From positions 434,001 through 498,000 of the forward strand of contig VMRY01000003.1 in the NCBI GenBank assembly GCA_007713595.1: a stretch of DNA of 64,000 bases, in the 5' to 3' direction. Below the pieces are notes generated by a model. That model searched no databases, had not been told where the DNA came from, and worked only from the letters and a program-made list of their open reading frames with translations. Source of the DNA: Sedimenticola thiotaurini (GTDB taxonomy: Bacteria > Pseudomonadota > Gammaproteobacteria > Chromatiales > Chromatiaceae). Positions 34,083 through 43,289 of this stretch are shown here, piece after piece; positions within the stretch are counted from its first letter, which is position 1; each line of letters starts with the position of its first letter. The position numbers and the translations under genes are program-made.

Positions 34083-36332
34083 TTAGAACTTGAATGGGCT
34101 CAGGCCGATCTTCTCAACCGTCTCAGCCATATCATTGATCAGTTTGGGTGCGCGCTCTACATCAGTAATTGCGACCTCATAGACCACAACGCGTTCCGGC
34201 TCGAGGTTGAGCGAGGAGAGCGTGTCGCCTACCTTGCCCATACGCTCATGCGCCATCGCAGAACCACGTACGAAGTGGCACTGATAGTCGTCACCTTTCG
34301 CACAGCCCATCAAGACAATGCCATCATAACCGTTGTTCAGGGAGTCAGTGATCCAGGAGAGACTGACAGAACCGAGACAACGTACTGGAATCACACGTGC
34401 CCAGGGATTGATCTCAACCCCGTTCATGGCCGCCTGGTCCAGTGCTGGGTAGGCGTCATTTTCGCAGGCCAGTACCAGTATGCGTGGCTTCTCGTCAAAC
34501 TCCTCTGGAACTTCGACGTTCTTGATCTGCTGATTTACGGTCTCAACCGAGTAGTTCTCAAACGAGATTACGCGTACCGGGCAGGCACCCATACAGGTTC
34601 CGCAGCGCCGGCAGCGGGACTCGTTGAACATCGGGTAGCCCTTCTCGTCCTCGTTGATTGCGCCGAAGGGGCACTCTACCGTACAGCGCTTACACTGGGT
34701 GCAACCATCCATACGGAATTTCGGGAACGAGAGATCCCCGGCGCGGGGGTGTGCCGCCATGCCCTTGCCGGCATTCTCGGCGGCCTGAATGGCCTTCATG
34801 GCTGCGCCGGCGGCATCGTCTTGCGCCTGACGCATATCCATCGGGCGACGCAGAGGGCCAGCAGCATAGATGCCGGTACGACGCGTCTCATAGGGGAAGC
34901 AGATGAAGTGCGAGTCGGTAAAGCCGTTCTTCAGGTGTGGCAGATCCGTACCCTGACGGTAATCCAGGTTCAGGATGGAATCTACAGTGACGGTGGGGGC
35001 CTTAACCTCGACCTCCTCCGTATTGTCAGCGTCTTCGTCAATGACCATCGGGACGGCATAGGGATCGGGTCCGGAGTTGGGCATCATGCCCACATCCAGT
35101 ACTACCAGATCGGCCTGCATGCTGGTCTCTTCATCCAGGATTAGATCCTTGAATTTTACTTCCAGGCTGTCACCTGGTACGACCTCAGTCACCTCGCCTT
35201 TGGAGAAAGTGACCATCTTCTCCTGGCCGGCGCGGTAGAAATCTTCACCCGCCGCACCTGGGGTACGCAGGTTGTTGAACAGGATGGTGGTATCACAATC
35301 GCCATTCTGCGCTTTGAAATACATGGCCTGCTTGATGGCAATCAGATCGCCAATACCAGAGTGGTAAGAGAGCTGTCCCTCTTCGGTTGAGCTTTGACCC
35401 ACGTTCTGTACGAAGGCGACAGCTTTGACCTCTTTGCCATCTGATGGACGCTTGATCGGACCGCCATTAGATGCCTTGACCAACTTTTCCAGCTCACCGT
35501 TGGTGATGATGTCTGGGCTGTTGCTATAGGCATATTGCTTCAGATCGGAAGGATCATACAGATTGAAACCGGTGGCCTGGATGATGGCGCCAAAGGTTTC
35601 AGTCACAACTGCGCCTGATTCAGTGGCGATATCAACACTGAAGCGACCCGGTGCACCGGCGGTCTTGGCGACTGTGCTGTTCAAATGAACAGTGATCAGA
35701 TTGTTGGCTTCTATGGCCGCAATCATTTCGGCTACGCTGGTATCCTGCGGCTCACTGTAGGGCGAGCGGGTAGGGATAGACTTGGTGTAGTCGGCGGCCT
35801 GGCCACCCAAGCGGCCTGTTTTCTCGATGATGTGGGCTGGATAACCGGCAGCAGCGGCTTCAATAGCCGCTGTCATGCCGGTGATACCCCCGCCCACAAC
35901 CATAATGGTCTTGTTCAGCTCTTGCTCACCCGATGAGGCGGGCTTGGACATAGAGCGCAGTTCGGCACAGGCCATACGCACATAATCGTCGGCCATCTCC
36001 TGGGTGGTCTCCTGATGCTCATCGGCATCCGGGCGGACCCAGATGACACCCTCGCGCAGATTGGCGCGAGTCAGGGCGACATCGGTAAAGTTGAATGCCT
36101 CGACCTTGGCGCGACGGGAGCAGGCGGCGATCATCACATGGGTAACGGCATCATTGGCGATGTCGTCACGGATCATCTGTACGCCTTCGCTGTTGCAGAG
36201 CATTTCATGCTGCTTGCAGGACTGCATTTTACCCTCGCGGGTGGCAATCATCTCCAGTTGGCTCGAATCCAGTCGGTCTCCGATACCACAGCCAGTACAG
36301 ATATAACCGGCAAATTTCTTTTCGTCAGACAC
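34083..36332 (-). CDS. qmoB: QmoB: HdrA-like flavoprotein fused to an MvhD-like domain
   Basis: This 749-residue protein has an N-terminal cysteine segment (ICTGCGIGDRLD) and an FAD-binding fold (MVVGGGITGMTAAIEAAAAG). Two ferredoxin motifs follow (CTQCKRCTVECPFG and CRRCGTCMGACPVR). The C-terminal 2Fe-2S MvhD-like domain has VPVRCLGSVS and LMGCAKGDDYQCHF. QmoB exchanges electrons with AprBA in the sulfate-reducer system; in an oxidiser the flow is reversed. It starts at GTG with GGAGG before it, 4 bases after qmoA. Confidence 0.93.
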   Translation of the reverse strand: MSDEKKFAGYICTGCGIGDRLDSSQLEMIATREGKMQSCKQHEMLCNSEGVQMIRDDIANDAVTHVMIAACSRRAKVEAFNFTDVALTRANLREGVIWVRPDADEHQETTQEMADDYVRMACAELRSMSKPASSGEQELNKTIMVVGGGITGMTAAIEAAAAGYPAHIIEKTGRLGGQAADYTKSIPTRSPYSEPQDTSVAEMIAAIEANNLITVHLNSTVAKTAGAPGRFSVDIATESGAVVTETFGAIIQATGFNLYDPSDLKQYAYSNSPDIITNGELEKLVKASNGGPIKRPSDGKEVKAVAFVQNVGQSSTEEGQLSYHSGIGDLIAIKQAMYFKAQNGDCDTTILFNNLRTPGAAGEDFYRAGQEKMVTFSKGEVTEVVPGDSLEVKFKDLILDEETSMQADLVVLDVGMMPNSGPDPYAVPMVIDEDADNTEEVEVKAPTVTVDSILNLDYRQGTDLPHLKNGFTDSHFICFPYETRRTGIYAAGPLRRPMDMRQAQDDAAGAAMKAIQAAENAGKGMAAHPRAGDLSFPKFRMDGCTQCKRCTVECPFGAINEDEKGYPMFNESRCRRCGTCMGACPVRVISFENYSVETVNQQIKNVEVPEEFDEKPRILVLACENDAYPALDQAAMNGVEINPWARVIPVRCLGSVSLSWITDSLNNGYDGIVLMGCAKGDDYQCHFVRGSAMAHERMGKVGDTLSSLNLEPERVVVYEVAITDVERAPKLINDMAETVEKIGLSPFKF

Positions 36333-36336
36333 GTTG

Positions 36337-37620
36337 TTAACCCTCCGTTCCGGCGACGCGGTTGACTACCTGAATAGCGCGCAGTGCGGCGCCCGTGGCT
36401 TGCTGAACTGCACGATTGACATCCAGCGCATCAGAGGAGCAGCCGGCAGCAAAGATGCCGCCATTCTCACTGGCAGGCTCAATAAAGCCCTCCTCATTGA
36501 TGACGATGTCGACCGGGAAGCTCGCCTTGTCAACGCTGGGTTGCATGCCTACGGCGAGTACCACCAGGTCATGCTCGTTTTCGTAGCGGTGATAGCCCTC
36601 AGTATCGACGCCCTTCAGTACCGGGTTGCCGTTCTCTCTGTTCTCGACGATAGAGGCGACCTTGGACTTGATGAACGAGACATTGGGATTTTCACGCACG
36701 GTCTGATAGAACTCTTCAAACCGGTCAATCGCGCGGATATCAATATAGTAGATCGTGGACTTACCTTCATCCCCCAGCGCTTCCTGAACATAATGGGTCT
36801 GTTTCAGGGTGGCCATGCAGCAGATGCGTGAACAGTGCAGCAGGTGGTTCTTGTCACGGGAACCGGCGCATTGAATAAAGGCGATATTTTTCGCAGGTGA
36901 TCCATCGGCGCGGAGAATTTTTCCACCCGTCGGTCCGTTGGGATCAGCCATACGCTCGAATTCAACATTGGTGATGACATTACTGAAGCGGTCATAACCG
37001 TAGGGTTGAATCTTGTTGGCGTCATAGGGCTGCCATCCGGTAGCCCAGACCACCGCGCCTGCCTTAAAGCTGACGGTCTCTTCCTGCATATCCAGATCCA
37101 CGGCATTTACCTTACAGGCCGCCTTGGCCTTTTCAGCGTCGTCAGTGCCGAGGATGGCAGGATCAATGACATACTGCTGGGGATGGGCCATGCGGTGGGG
37201 CAGATAAGCACCCTTGCGTTTGCCCATGCCATAGTTGTACTCATCGTCGAATTCAGCGGTCACGGCCTTGCCGCAGTCGCCACAACCAGTGCAGTTATCG
37301 TTGACATAACGCGGGCTGAGCTTGACGCTGGCGGTATAGTTACCCGCTTCGCCCTGAATATCGGTAACCTCTGCCATGGTCAGGATGGTCAGGTTCGGGT
37401 TCATCTTGGCCCGACGCTGATTGATCTCCAGCCCACAGGTGGGATAGCAAAGCTTGGGAAAATATTTATACAGCTGGGTGACGCGGCCACCAACGTAAGG
37501 ACGTTTTTCAACCAGAACGACCTGTTTTCCGGTTTCTGCGGCTTCCAGGGCAGCGGTTAGTCCGCTGATACCGCCACCGACTACCAGAATGGTCTGATTG
37601 GTTGCAATTACTTCCGTCAT
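36337..37620 (-). CDS. qmoA: QmoA: HdrA-like flavoprotein subunit
   Basis: This 427-residue FAD protein is related to HdrA (ILVVGGGISGLTAALEAAE; CTGCGDCGKAV as its cysteine cluster). I chose the ATG at 37620, with GGAGG 7 bases upstream, in place of a start 10 codons earlier. It is the first gene of the qmoAB-hdrCB operon, which lies 18 kb from aprBA; in many genomes they are adjacent. Confidence 0.93.
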   Translation of the reverse strand: MTEVIATNQTILVVGGGISGLTAALEAAETGKQVVLVEKRPYVGGRVTQLYKYFPKLCYPTCGLEINQRRAKMNPNLTILTMAEVTDIQGEAGNYTASVKLSPRYVNDNCTGCGDCGKAVTAEFDDEYNYGMGKRKGAYLPHRMAHPQQYVIDPAILGTDDAEKAKAACKVNAVDLDMQEETVSFKAGAVVWATGWQPYDANKIQPYGYDRFSNVITNVEFERMADPNGPTGGKILRADGSPAKNIAFIQCAGSRDKNHLLHCSRICCMATLKQTHYVQEALGDEGKSTIYYIDIRAIDRFEEFYQTVRENPNVSFIKSKVASIVENRENGNPVLKGVDTEGYHRYENEHDLVVLAVGMQPSVDKASFPVDIVINEEGFIEPASENGGIFAAGCSSDALDVNRAVQQATGAALRAIQVVNRVAGTEG

Positions 37621-38071
37621 GGATTTTCCTCCGTTGCGGAAAAGGTTCATTCGAAAAGCTGGGCTGAAAATAGCTCCGAAGCAGGCTGTTCAGCCGCCAT
37701 ACCGGGCACGCAAAAACCCATAATTTAGAATTTGGTAAGATACTCTTAATGAGCCGTTCCTACCAGATCAATCGGGGACTATATCGATCGAAATTTCCAA
37801 TGACACCATAGGCGTGATGTATGAAGAGATAATGGCCTAGTAATTAGTAATAAAAAGCGCTGCCATATACTTTGGGGCTATACTTGTAATTAGGGTAGAT
37901 TGAATATTAACGCGTCAACAATTGGGCTGATTTAAGTGCAACCAGACCTCGACGTTTTACCGCATAGCAGATTAAATACCGGGTGAGTTGTGCCTAATGG
38001 GTCTTCGTAACCTTAAGCTAGCTCCGATTGAGTACTCTAAGAGAGTAAAATAAAAACCAGGGAGAGAACCC
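37621..38071. other. Divergent promoter gap, qmoA and PilZ-like gene
   Basis: No gene is visible in these 451 bases. Promoters for the qmo-hdr operon and for the rightward gene should be here. I examined a weak sigma54-like match at about 37690 and rejected it. Confidence 0.4.
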
Positions 38072-39925
38072 GTGAAAGAAGTCAGTAATCCCTATCTCCT
38101 TCCACACCGAGCACCCCTTAGTAGTGGTGATGATACCTTTGAGCCAAAGCGCTTCAAGCGTCTGGTGGAAGAGTTGCCTGTGGGTAATGTGGGCCAGGTG
38201 ACGCAGACACTGTTAAAACTCATCAAACAGATGAATGCCGCCAGTATCCCGGTTGCCAGTCGGGTTAGTAACATGGAGCAACTCCTTGAGCCGCTGCTCT
38301 TTACCCTCAGTATCCTGAATAAGGGCTTTGCCAGGGAGCATCTGCCACTCTCGCCGCGGGTCGTGATGATATCGGAATTACATGAAGAGCTCTGTGTGCT
38401 TTGTGTGCAGGCCTACAAAGTAATATTGGATCAGTATCACAACGAATCGCTGGCGGGACATCTGCTGCACAAATCGAATCGTGCCATGGCGCTGCATAGA
38501 GTGCTCTATTTTCTCGGACAGAACCTATTGCAGTGTTATCTTCTCTATCGACCGGCGCCTCAGCACATCTGGCATGAGATTCATGGTATCCACCGCTATG
38601 CAGTGGACCAGAAGCTCTCCGATCGGGCAGTAGACAATGAAGGCGAAAACAGAGCCCGGCAGTCATCGGTCAATGACATGTATAAACGGTTGTTACTGCT
38701 TTCGCTGTCTGGTCCTTATCGTCTTATGCAGGGGGAAGTGCAACGCGTCTACCTGGCGCTGATGCGCTGGGCACCGAGGGCACATTTGTTTGATCTTGGT
38801 AAGAGCAATGGTGATGCGGGTCAGTACATTGTGGATATCGGGGCTGATGAGCCGCCCCGTGTAAGAGGTGCTGAACGTGATCATCAGGTTCTGAAAGGCT
38901 GGGTATTGGAAACCGGTGAGCTTGCAGTTCACTTGGCGGATGAGTTGGAAGCGAGTGAAGTCCCGCATGGCGTCATGCGACCACAGGTTACTCCTGACAA
39001 GATCGCCCCAGACTTGCTGGCGCGATTGATGTTGACCTGGGGTATAGGTTCACAACGTGTTTCTGATCGGGATGACACACCAGGAGAGTTGTCCCTGGTG
39101 TGTGGATTGGAGGCCATCTATGCCTTTGTTGGGGGTGAGCAGATTCCAGGATTTTCCACAAAGCCGGGCGCTTTTAATGGAGTCTCTGCTCCAGAAAAAA
39201 CGGTGAAAAAAACCACAGGTGTCCCGCGGGCGCTATTAGAGCCAGATGAGCGAGTGATTGATGATGATCCTGAATTGGAGAACATCAGGAAATGGATTAC
39301 CCAGAGCAATCAATCGGTAGTTATTGAACCGGTAGAACAAGAGCCGCCAGCAAGTAGCCCCGAGCCTGCTGAAGATGAATTGGTTGGAATTGAATTGCCA
39401 GTGCCTCGAAGTTGTCTGATTTATAACGAGAGTGTCAATGGCTATCACCTCGGCTGGACGGGTGGCGGTGATGAACAGATTACGGTTGGTGAACTGGTCG
39501 CCGTGTCGGGACAGGGTGGGCATGACGCAGGGCTATTACGCTTGGGGGTAATTCGGTGGATGCGAGCGGAGCACCCAGATGTCATCGATTTTGGTGTGGA
39601 GCTCTTCCCTGGTGATATTACTCCAGTGATCTTTTCTCGAAAGTGGGGGCGTTCGAAGCTGCCGGCCTATTGGCCAGGGCTTTTGCAGCAGCGACCAAAT
39701 GAAGATCCGACAATTATCACAGCACCGTTTTACTCCGAAGAGAATGAAAAGACCTGGCTGACGGTGGATGGCGAGAAAAGGAAGGTATTCCTGACCCGGG
39801 TTATTGAAGCGACTGCCTCCTTTATTCAACTCTATTATCAGGATCAGACAGCCGCAGTAGAGCAGGCCGCATCGCAGACGGAATTTAGTGAGAAAGATTT
39901 TGATCAGCTCTGGACCAGTCTATGA
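38072..39925 (+). CDS. Large cytoplasmic protein with C-terminal PilZ-like fold
   Basis: This 617-residue protein has no signal or membrane span. Residues 1-430 are mostly helical and unrecognised, with a Pro/Glu-rich linker at 415-440. From V444 on, the pattern PRSCLIYNESVNGYHLGW and a beta-rich run resemble a PilZ barrel. N452-E-S454-V-N-G457 stands in for the usual DxSxxG c-di-GMP motif, and the RxxxR arm is not clear. It might bind c-di-GMP or be a degenerate PilZ. GGGAGAG precedes the GTG start. A link with the GGDEF-EAL protein at 18.9 kb is speculative. Confidence 0.65.
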   Translation: MKEVSNPYLLPHRAPLSSGDDTFEPKRFKRLVEELPVGNVGQVTQTLLKLIKQMNAASIPVASRVSNMEQLLEPLLFTLSILNKGFAREHLPLSPRVVMISELHEELCVLCVQAYKVILDQYHNESLAGHLLHKSNRAMALHRVLYFLGQNLLQCYLLYRPAPQHIWHEIHGIHRYAVDQKLSDRAVDNEGENRARQSSVNDMYKRLLLLSLSGPYRLMQGEVQRVYLALMRWAPRAHLFDLGKSNGDAGQYIVDIGADEPPRVRGAERDHQVLKGWVLETGELAVHLADELEASEVPHGVMRPQVTPDKIAPDLLARLMLTWGIGSQRVSDRDDTPGELSLVCGLEAIYAFVGGEQIPGFSTKPGAFNGVSAPEKTVKKTTGVPRALLEPDERVIDDDPELENIRKWITQSNQSVVIEPVEQEPPASSPEPAEDELVGIELPVPRSCLIYNESVNGYHLGWTGGGDEQITVGELVAVSGQGGHDAGLLRLGVIRWMRAEHPDVIDFGVELFPGDITPVIFSRKWGRSKLPAYWPGLLQQRPNEDPTIITAPFYSEENEKTWLTVDGEKRKVFLTRVIEATASFIQLYYQDQTAAVEQAASQTEFSEKDFDQLWTSL

Positions 39926-40053
39926 TGATTCTCTGGTTGATGCCGAACGAGTGTGCTAAGACCGCGGCTAGGCTGTATGGAATTGAACTCGGGGCAACTG
40001 GCCGATGTCATCATTAAATAGCAGATGTTAACTGCCGGCTATTTGAGGGTGCG

Positions 40054-40578
40054 ATGAATCGGGAGCAGAGTGTTGATGCCAGGGGTGTCGGAAGATGGAT
40101 GATGATCATCTCCTGGGTGTTGTTGCTTGCGTTACTCTCCTATCTGTTTAATGGAGTACTGGAGCATCAGAATAACCCCAATTCCTCACCAGAGACATCG
40201 ACCAATGCGAGTGGAACAGCGGAAGTTATCCTGGTAAGAAACCGCGCCGGGCATTACGTGGCGAATGGACGTATCAATGGACATGAGGTGCTGTTTCTGC
40301 TGGATACCGGCGCAACGGATGTGGCGTTGTCGCTTGAGTTGGCTGAAAAGCTGGAGTTGCCACGTGGTGCGCAAATGATTAGCCAAACGGCGAACGGCGC
40401 AGTGATCTCCTGGCAGACACGACTGTCTGAAGTGAGCTTGGGTGATATAGCCCTCAGCAATGTCAGTGCCAGTGTCTTGCCTTCGATTTCAGGCAATGAA
40501 GTGCTTTTGGGGATGAGTTTTTTAAAACGACTGGAGCTGATTCAACGAGGCGACCAGCTAACGCTAAGAAAACTTTGA
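40054..40578 (+). CDS. Membrane-anchored retropepsin-like aspartic protease
   Basis: This 174-residue protein has one N-terminal membrane span (about 12-32) and a clan AA single-domain protease in the periplasm. The catalytic motif is FLLDTGATDVALS, and LLGMSFLKRLEL is the second hallmark. Its substrate is not known. The gene is alone and follows the PilZ-like gene by 128 bases. Confidence 0.88.
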   Translation: MNREQSVDARGVGRWMMIISWVLLLALLSYLFNGVLEHQNNPNSSPETSTNASGTAEVILVRNRAGHYVANGRINGHEVLFLLDTGATDVALSLELAEKLELPRGAQMISQTANGAVISWQTRLSEVSLGDIALSNVSASVLPSISGNEVLLGMSFLKRLELIQRGDQLTLRKL

Positions 40579-40611
40579 TAGGGGAGATGTGTTGGTATTT
40601 TGATAGGAGTT

Positions 40612-40638
40612 AGGTGGCCTGAGAAGACTCAAGCCACC
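40612..40638. terminator. Stem-loop between the protease and HU genes
   Basis: GGTGGC and GCCACC pair, with an inner TGAG/CTCA stem across one mismatch. The genes converge here. There is no T-run on either side, so it is only terminator-like. Confidence 0.4.
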
Positions 40639-40648
40639 CCTGTTGATA

Positions 40649-41134
40649 TTAGGCAACAGTATCTTTTAACGCTTTCAGCGCGGTGACCTTTACCACGGTC
40701 GTTGCTCTTTTAGCGGCGATCTTGATCGCTTCGCCAGTGGCTGGGTTGCGACCCATGCGAGCTTTGCGTGCAGGCTTGACCACACGACGAACCTTTACGC
40801 CAGTCTCTGGTATAGCAAATTCACCAGATCCACGACGCATCATGTGACCCTTTACCAAGCCGCCCAGTGCTGTAAATACATCAGCGACTTGCTTCCTGGT
40901 CAGGCCGGTATCTTCGGCAATGGATTGGAGTATTTGGGTTTTGGTCTGTTTGGTGGTGATTGCCTTTGCTGTTGCAGGTGCAGCAGCTTTTTTTGCTGGT
41001 GCCTTTTTCTTGGCAGGTGCCTTCTTAGCAACAGCTTTTTTAGCCACAACCTTCTTCTTCGTGGCTACCTTCTTTTTTGCTACGGGTGCTTTTTTCGCAG
41101 CAGGTTTTTTTGCGGCTTTTTTCTTGACGGCCAT
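40649..41134 (-). CDS. HU-family DNA-binding protein with Lys/Ala-rich histone H1-like N terminus
   Basis: This protein has 161 residues. Residues 1-55 are repeats of Lys, Ala and Pro (KKAPAKKAA type) like histone H1 or AlgP tails. Residues 60-161 are a full HU/IHF fold (LTRKQVADVFTALGGLVKGH, then GRNPATGEAIKIAAKR). It should bind DNA without strong sequence preference and compact it through the tail. TAGGAG precedes the ATG. Repeat-type coding DNA in the tail may vary in length between strains. Confidence 0.9.
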   Translation of the reverse strand: MAVKKKAAKKPAAKKAPVAKKKVATKKKVVAKKAVAKKAPAKKKAPAKKAAAPATAKAITTKQTKTQILQSIAEDTGLTRKQVADVFTALGGLVKGHMMRRGSGEFAIPETGVKVRRVVKPARKARMGRNPATGEAIKIAAKRATTVVKVTALKALKDTVA

Positions 41135-41395
41135 GGAAAACTCCTAAGTTAGACCTGAAGTGTGCGCGCTAAACATAGCATAGATTTAAAGTTTTCCAAG
41201 TACTTATGACATGAAATCGCAGAAAAACCGGGCTTTTTCACATTTCTTCGGATTTTTACCTCCTGAAAAGCGTCTTTTCCCAATGAATAGCGGGCTGAGA
41301 GTGATCTTTTCCTGGTCGTATGTGAAGCATGAGTGAGTGGGTGAGGTGATGGTTTTTGTATATATGCTTAACTGTTTTATCAGCGCTTTTATTGC

Positions 41396-42955
41396 TCAGA
41401 GTAAATAACAAATCCCCCCTCTTCGACTATCACCCGCGCCTGAAAGTTGTCCGTTCTTCTGACGCATGACAGAGTGAGCGCCGCCAAAGAAAATGCTTTT
41501 GTCTGACCAGGCGTTGAGCTGTGGGAATTGTGAACGAAGAGCCGTGATAACCGACTCAGCTGGACCGGGCTCAATATTCAGCAGGTCGTTTTCAAAATGC
41601 ATGCGGGGCTGCTCAACGGCTTTTTCAATGGTCATATCGAAGTCAATAAGATTAACCAGTACCTGCATGATTGCACTGCGTATCCTGTTCGACCCACCTG
41701 ATCCCGTGGCGATTACATCGCCTCTTTTAGAGATCATCAGGGAGGGTGACATCATGGATGCAATACGCCGATTTAGCGGCCATTGATGGAACCCGTGCGG
41801 GTTGATGTCCTCTTCACCCAACATGTTGTTCAGCATGATGCCGCAGCCGGGTAACACGTAGCCCGACCCTTCGCCATTTGAAATGGTCATGCTGGCCATA
41901 TTACCCCAACGATCTGCAGTACTGATCTGGGTGGTTCCCCTGGAGAATGTCTTGTGGTTGGACAGAATATCGCGGTAGCTGCTGAGAAACTCGTTATCGA
42001 GTATCTCCAGGTCAGCATCGAGGTTAGTGCTTGCGCCAATTGCCCTGGCGTTTCGCAGCTCATGGGTTAGCTTCATGGCATGTGCGATGCGTTGCAGATG
42101 ATCGCTGCTGTTGACAGCACAGGACCCAAGGTCTGCTGTTTCGAGCAGAGAGAGGGTGAAGGCAATGAGTATGCCCCCAACAGATGGAGGTGGATTTGTG
42201 AACAGGTAAGATTGCCGATAGTTGAGGGTCAGCGGTTTTCTTCGTTCAACTTTATAGGATTCAAGATCGAATGGTGACAGGCAGCCACCCTGATCGCGGC
42301 AGGTATCAGTCAGCAAACGACCCATTTCGCCCTGATAGAAGAGGGCTTCACCTTCATGGGAGAGGATCTCAAAGGCATCGGCCATTGCAGGGTTGGCGAT
42401 GATCTCATCCGGCAAGGCGATCGTACCGGGCTGTTGCAAACTTTCGTGTAGACGTAGTGCTTCAGGGCTGGATTTGATTATAGGAGATACCAGATCAGCA
42501 ATATGGTGTTGAAAGCGGTTAATCCTGACGCCGTTCCGAGCTGCTTCACAGGCGGGTTGTATGATCTCCTTGAGTGGTAGTTTGCAGAGGTCCTGGTGAA
42601 TATGGAAGGCGCCCTTTATCACCCCCGGGGTGGCGATTGAGCCCATACCAATATGGAACTCCTGCTGTACCGTGCCAAAGTCCGCGACAATCGGGTAGAA
42701 ATCTACATCTTCTTCAGGCGGCCTATGGTGTGGGGTCTGCACAAAAAAATCGTACAGTTTGGGTTTTTCTCCCTTGGATTGCGCCATCAGGAACCCCCCA
42801 CCGCCCAAGGATGCGAGTACCGGCTCGGCTACACAGCTGGCAAAAAGGGCCGCCAGAGCGGCATCAAATGCATTACCTCCAGCGCGGAGGATCTCCCGGG
42901 CAGCATTGGCGGTCACCTCGTGGCCTGCTGCCACGACCCCTTCAGACTGTTTCAT
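41396..42955 (-). CDS. Gamma-glutamyltransferase family protein (Ntn hydrolase)
   Basis: This 519-residue protein is a GGT-like autoprocessing enzyme. The nucleophile Thr would be T341 in SRGTTQIS, followed by WGNMASMTISN and GSGGSNRIRSAIMQ of the small subunit. No signal peptide is seen, whereas E. coli GGT is periplasmic, so it may act on glutathione or gamma-glutamyl compounds in the cytoplasm. The substrate is not certain. Confidence 0.88.
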   Translation of the reverse strand: MKQSEGVVAAGHEVTANAAREILRAGGNAFDAALAALFASCVAEPVLASLGGGGFLMAQSKGEKPKLYDFFVQTPHHRPPEEDVDFYPIVADFGTVQQEFHIGMGSIATPGVIKGAFHIHQDLCKLPLKEIIQPACEAARNGVRINRFQHHIADLVSPIIKSSPEALRLHESLQQPGTIALPDEIIANPAMADAFEILSHEGEALFYQGEMGRLLTDTCRDQGGCLSPFDLESYKVERRKPLTLNYRQSYLFTNPPPSVGGILIAFTLSLLETADLGSCAVNSSDHLQRIAHAMKLTHELRNARAIGASTNLDADLEILDNEFLSSYRDILSNHKTFSRGTTQISTADRWGNMASMTISNGEGSGYVLPGCGIMLNNMLGEEDINPHGFHQWPLNRRIASMMSPSLMISKRGDVIATGSGGSNRIRSAIMQVLVNLIDFDMTIEKAVEQPRMHFENDLLNIEPGPAESVITALRSQFPQLNAWSDKSIFFGGAHSVMRQKNGQLSGAGDSRRGGICYLL

Positions 42956-43078
42956 AATGCATGTTCTCAGCGTGATTCTGTGGCATCAGTTCAAGTATTG
43001 GTCTAGGAATGCCGATAAACTTCTTATTATCTAAAGATAAACATAAGTATTTTATTCTTCTGTCAACTATCAGTATGT

Positions 43079-43101
43079 CATAAATTTCCGGGAAATTTAT
43101 G
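43079..43101. promoter_or_regulatory. Perfect 23-bp palindrome upstream of the 1697-residue protein gene
   Basis: Arms CATAAATTTCC and GGAAATTTATG are perfect complements around one central G. A second inverted repeat, TGTCG/CGACA, follows at 43109-43125, then a sigma54-like element at 43142. The palindrome is about 40-60 bases upstream of that element and may bind its activator; this is inference. Confidence 0.6.
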
Positions 43102-43141
43102 CTCACTTTGTCGGATGTGGCGACAGGTTTGATATATGCTT

Positions 43142-43157
43142 TGGGATATCTCTTGCG
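43142..43157 (+). promoter_or_regulatory. Candidate sigma54 promoter for the 1697-residue protein
   Basis: TGGGATATCTCTTGCG has GG-N10-GC spacing, TGG and A of the -24 block and a full TTGC of the -12 block. The start would be near 43168, giving a leader of about 120 bases. It is weaker than the sites at 8844 and 17482. Confidence 0.45.
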
Positions 43158-43289
43158 GACCCTGCAGGTGCTGATATGGAACTAGAGCCAGCAGGGCAGG
43201 AAAGCTTGTCTGTTTTGACGTGGTGTTCAAAAGGACAATCGAGGGTAATCAAACGGACTTGCCGGGTTAGGTGAAGAGGGAGTTGGTGT

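Noticed and set aside
37684-37703. Weak sigma54-like match on the minus strand before qmoA
   Set aside because: Spacing fits, but most of the -24 and -12 bases differ (CAGC where TTGC is expected).
40844-41152. Cys/Phe-rich plus-strand frames opposite the HU gene
   Set aside because: They are the antisense shadow of the Lys/Ala repeat tail.
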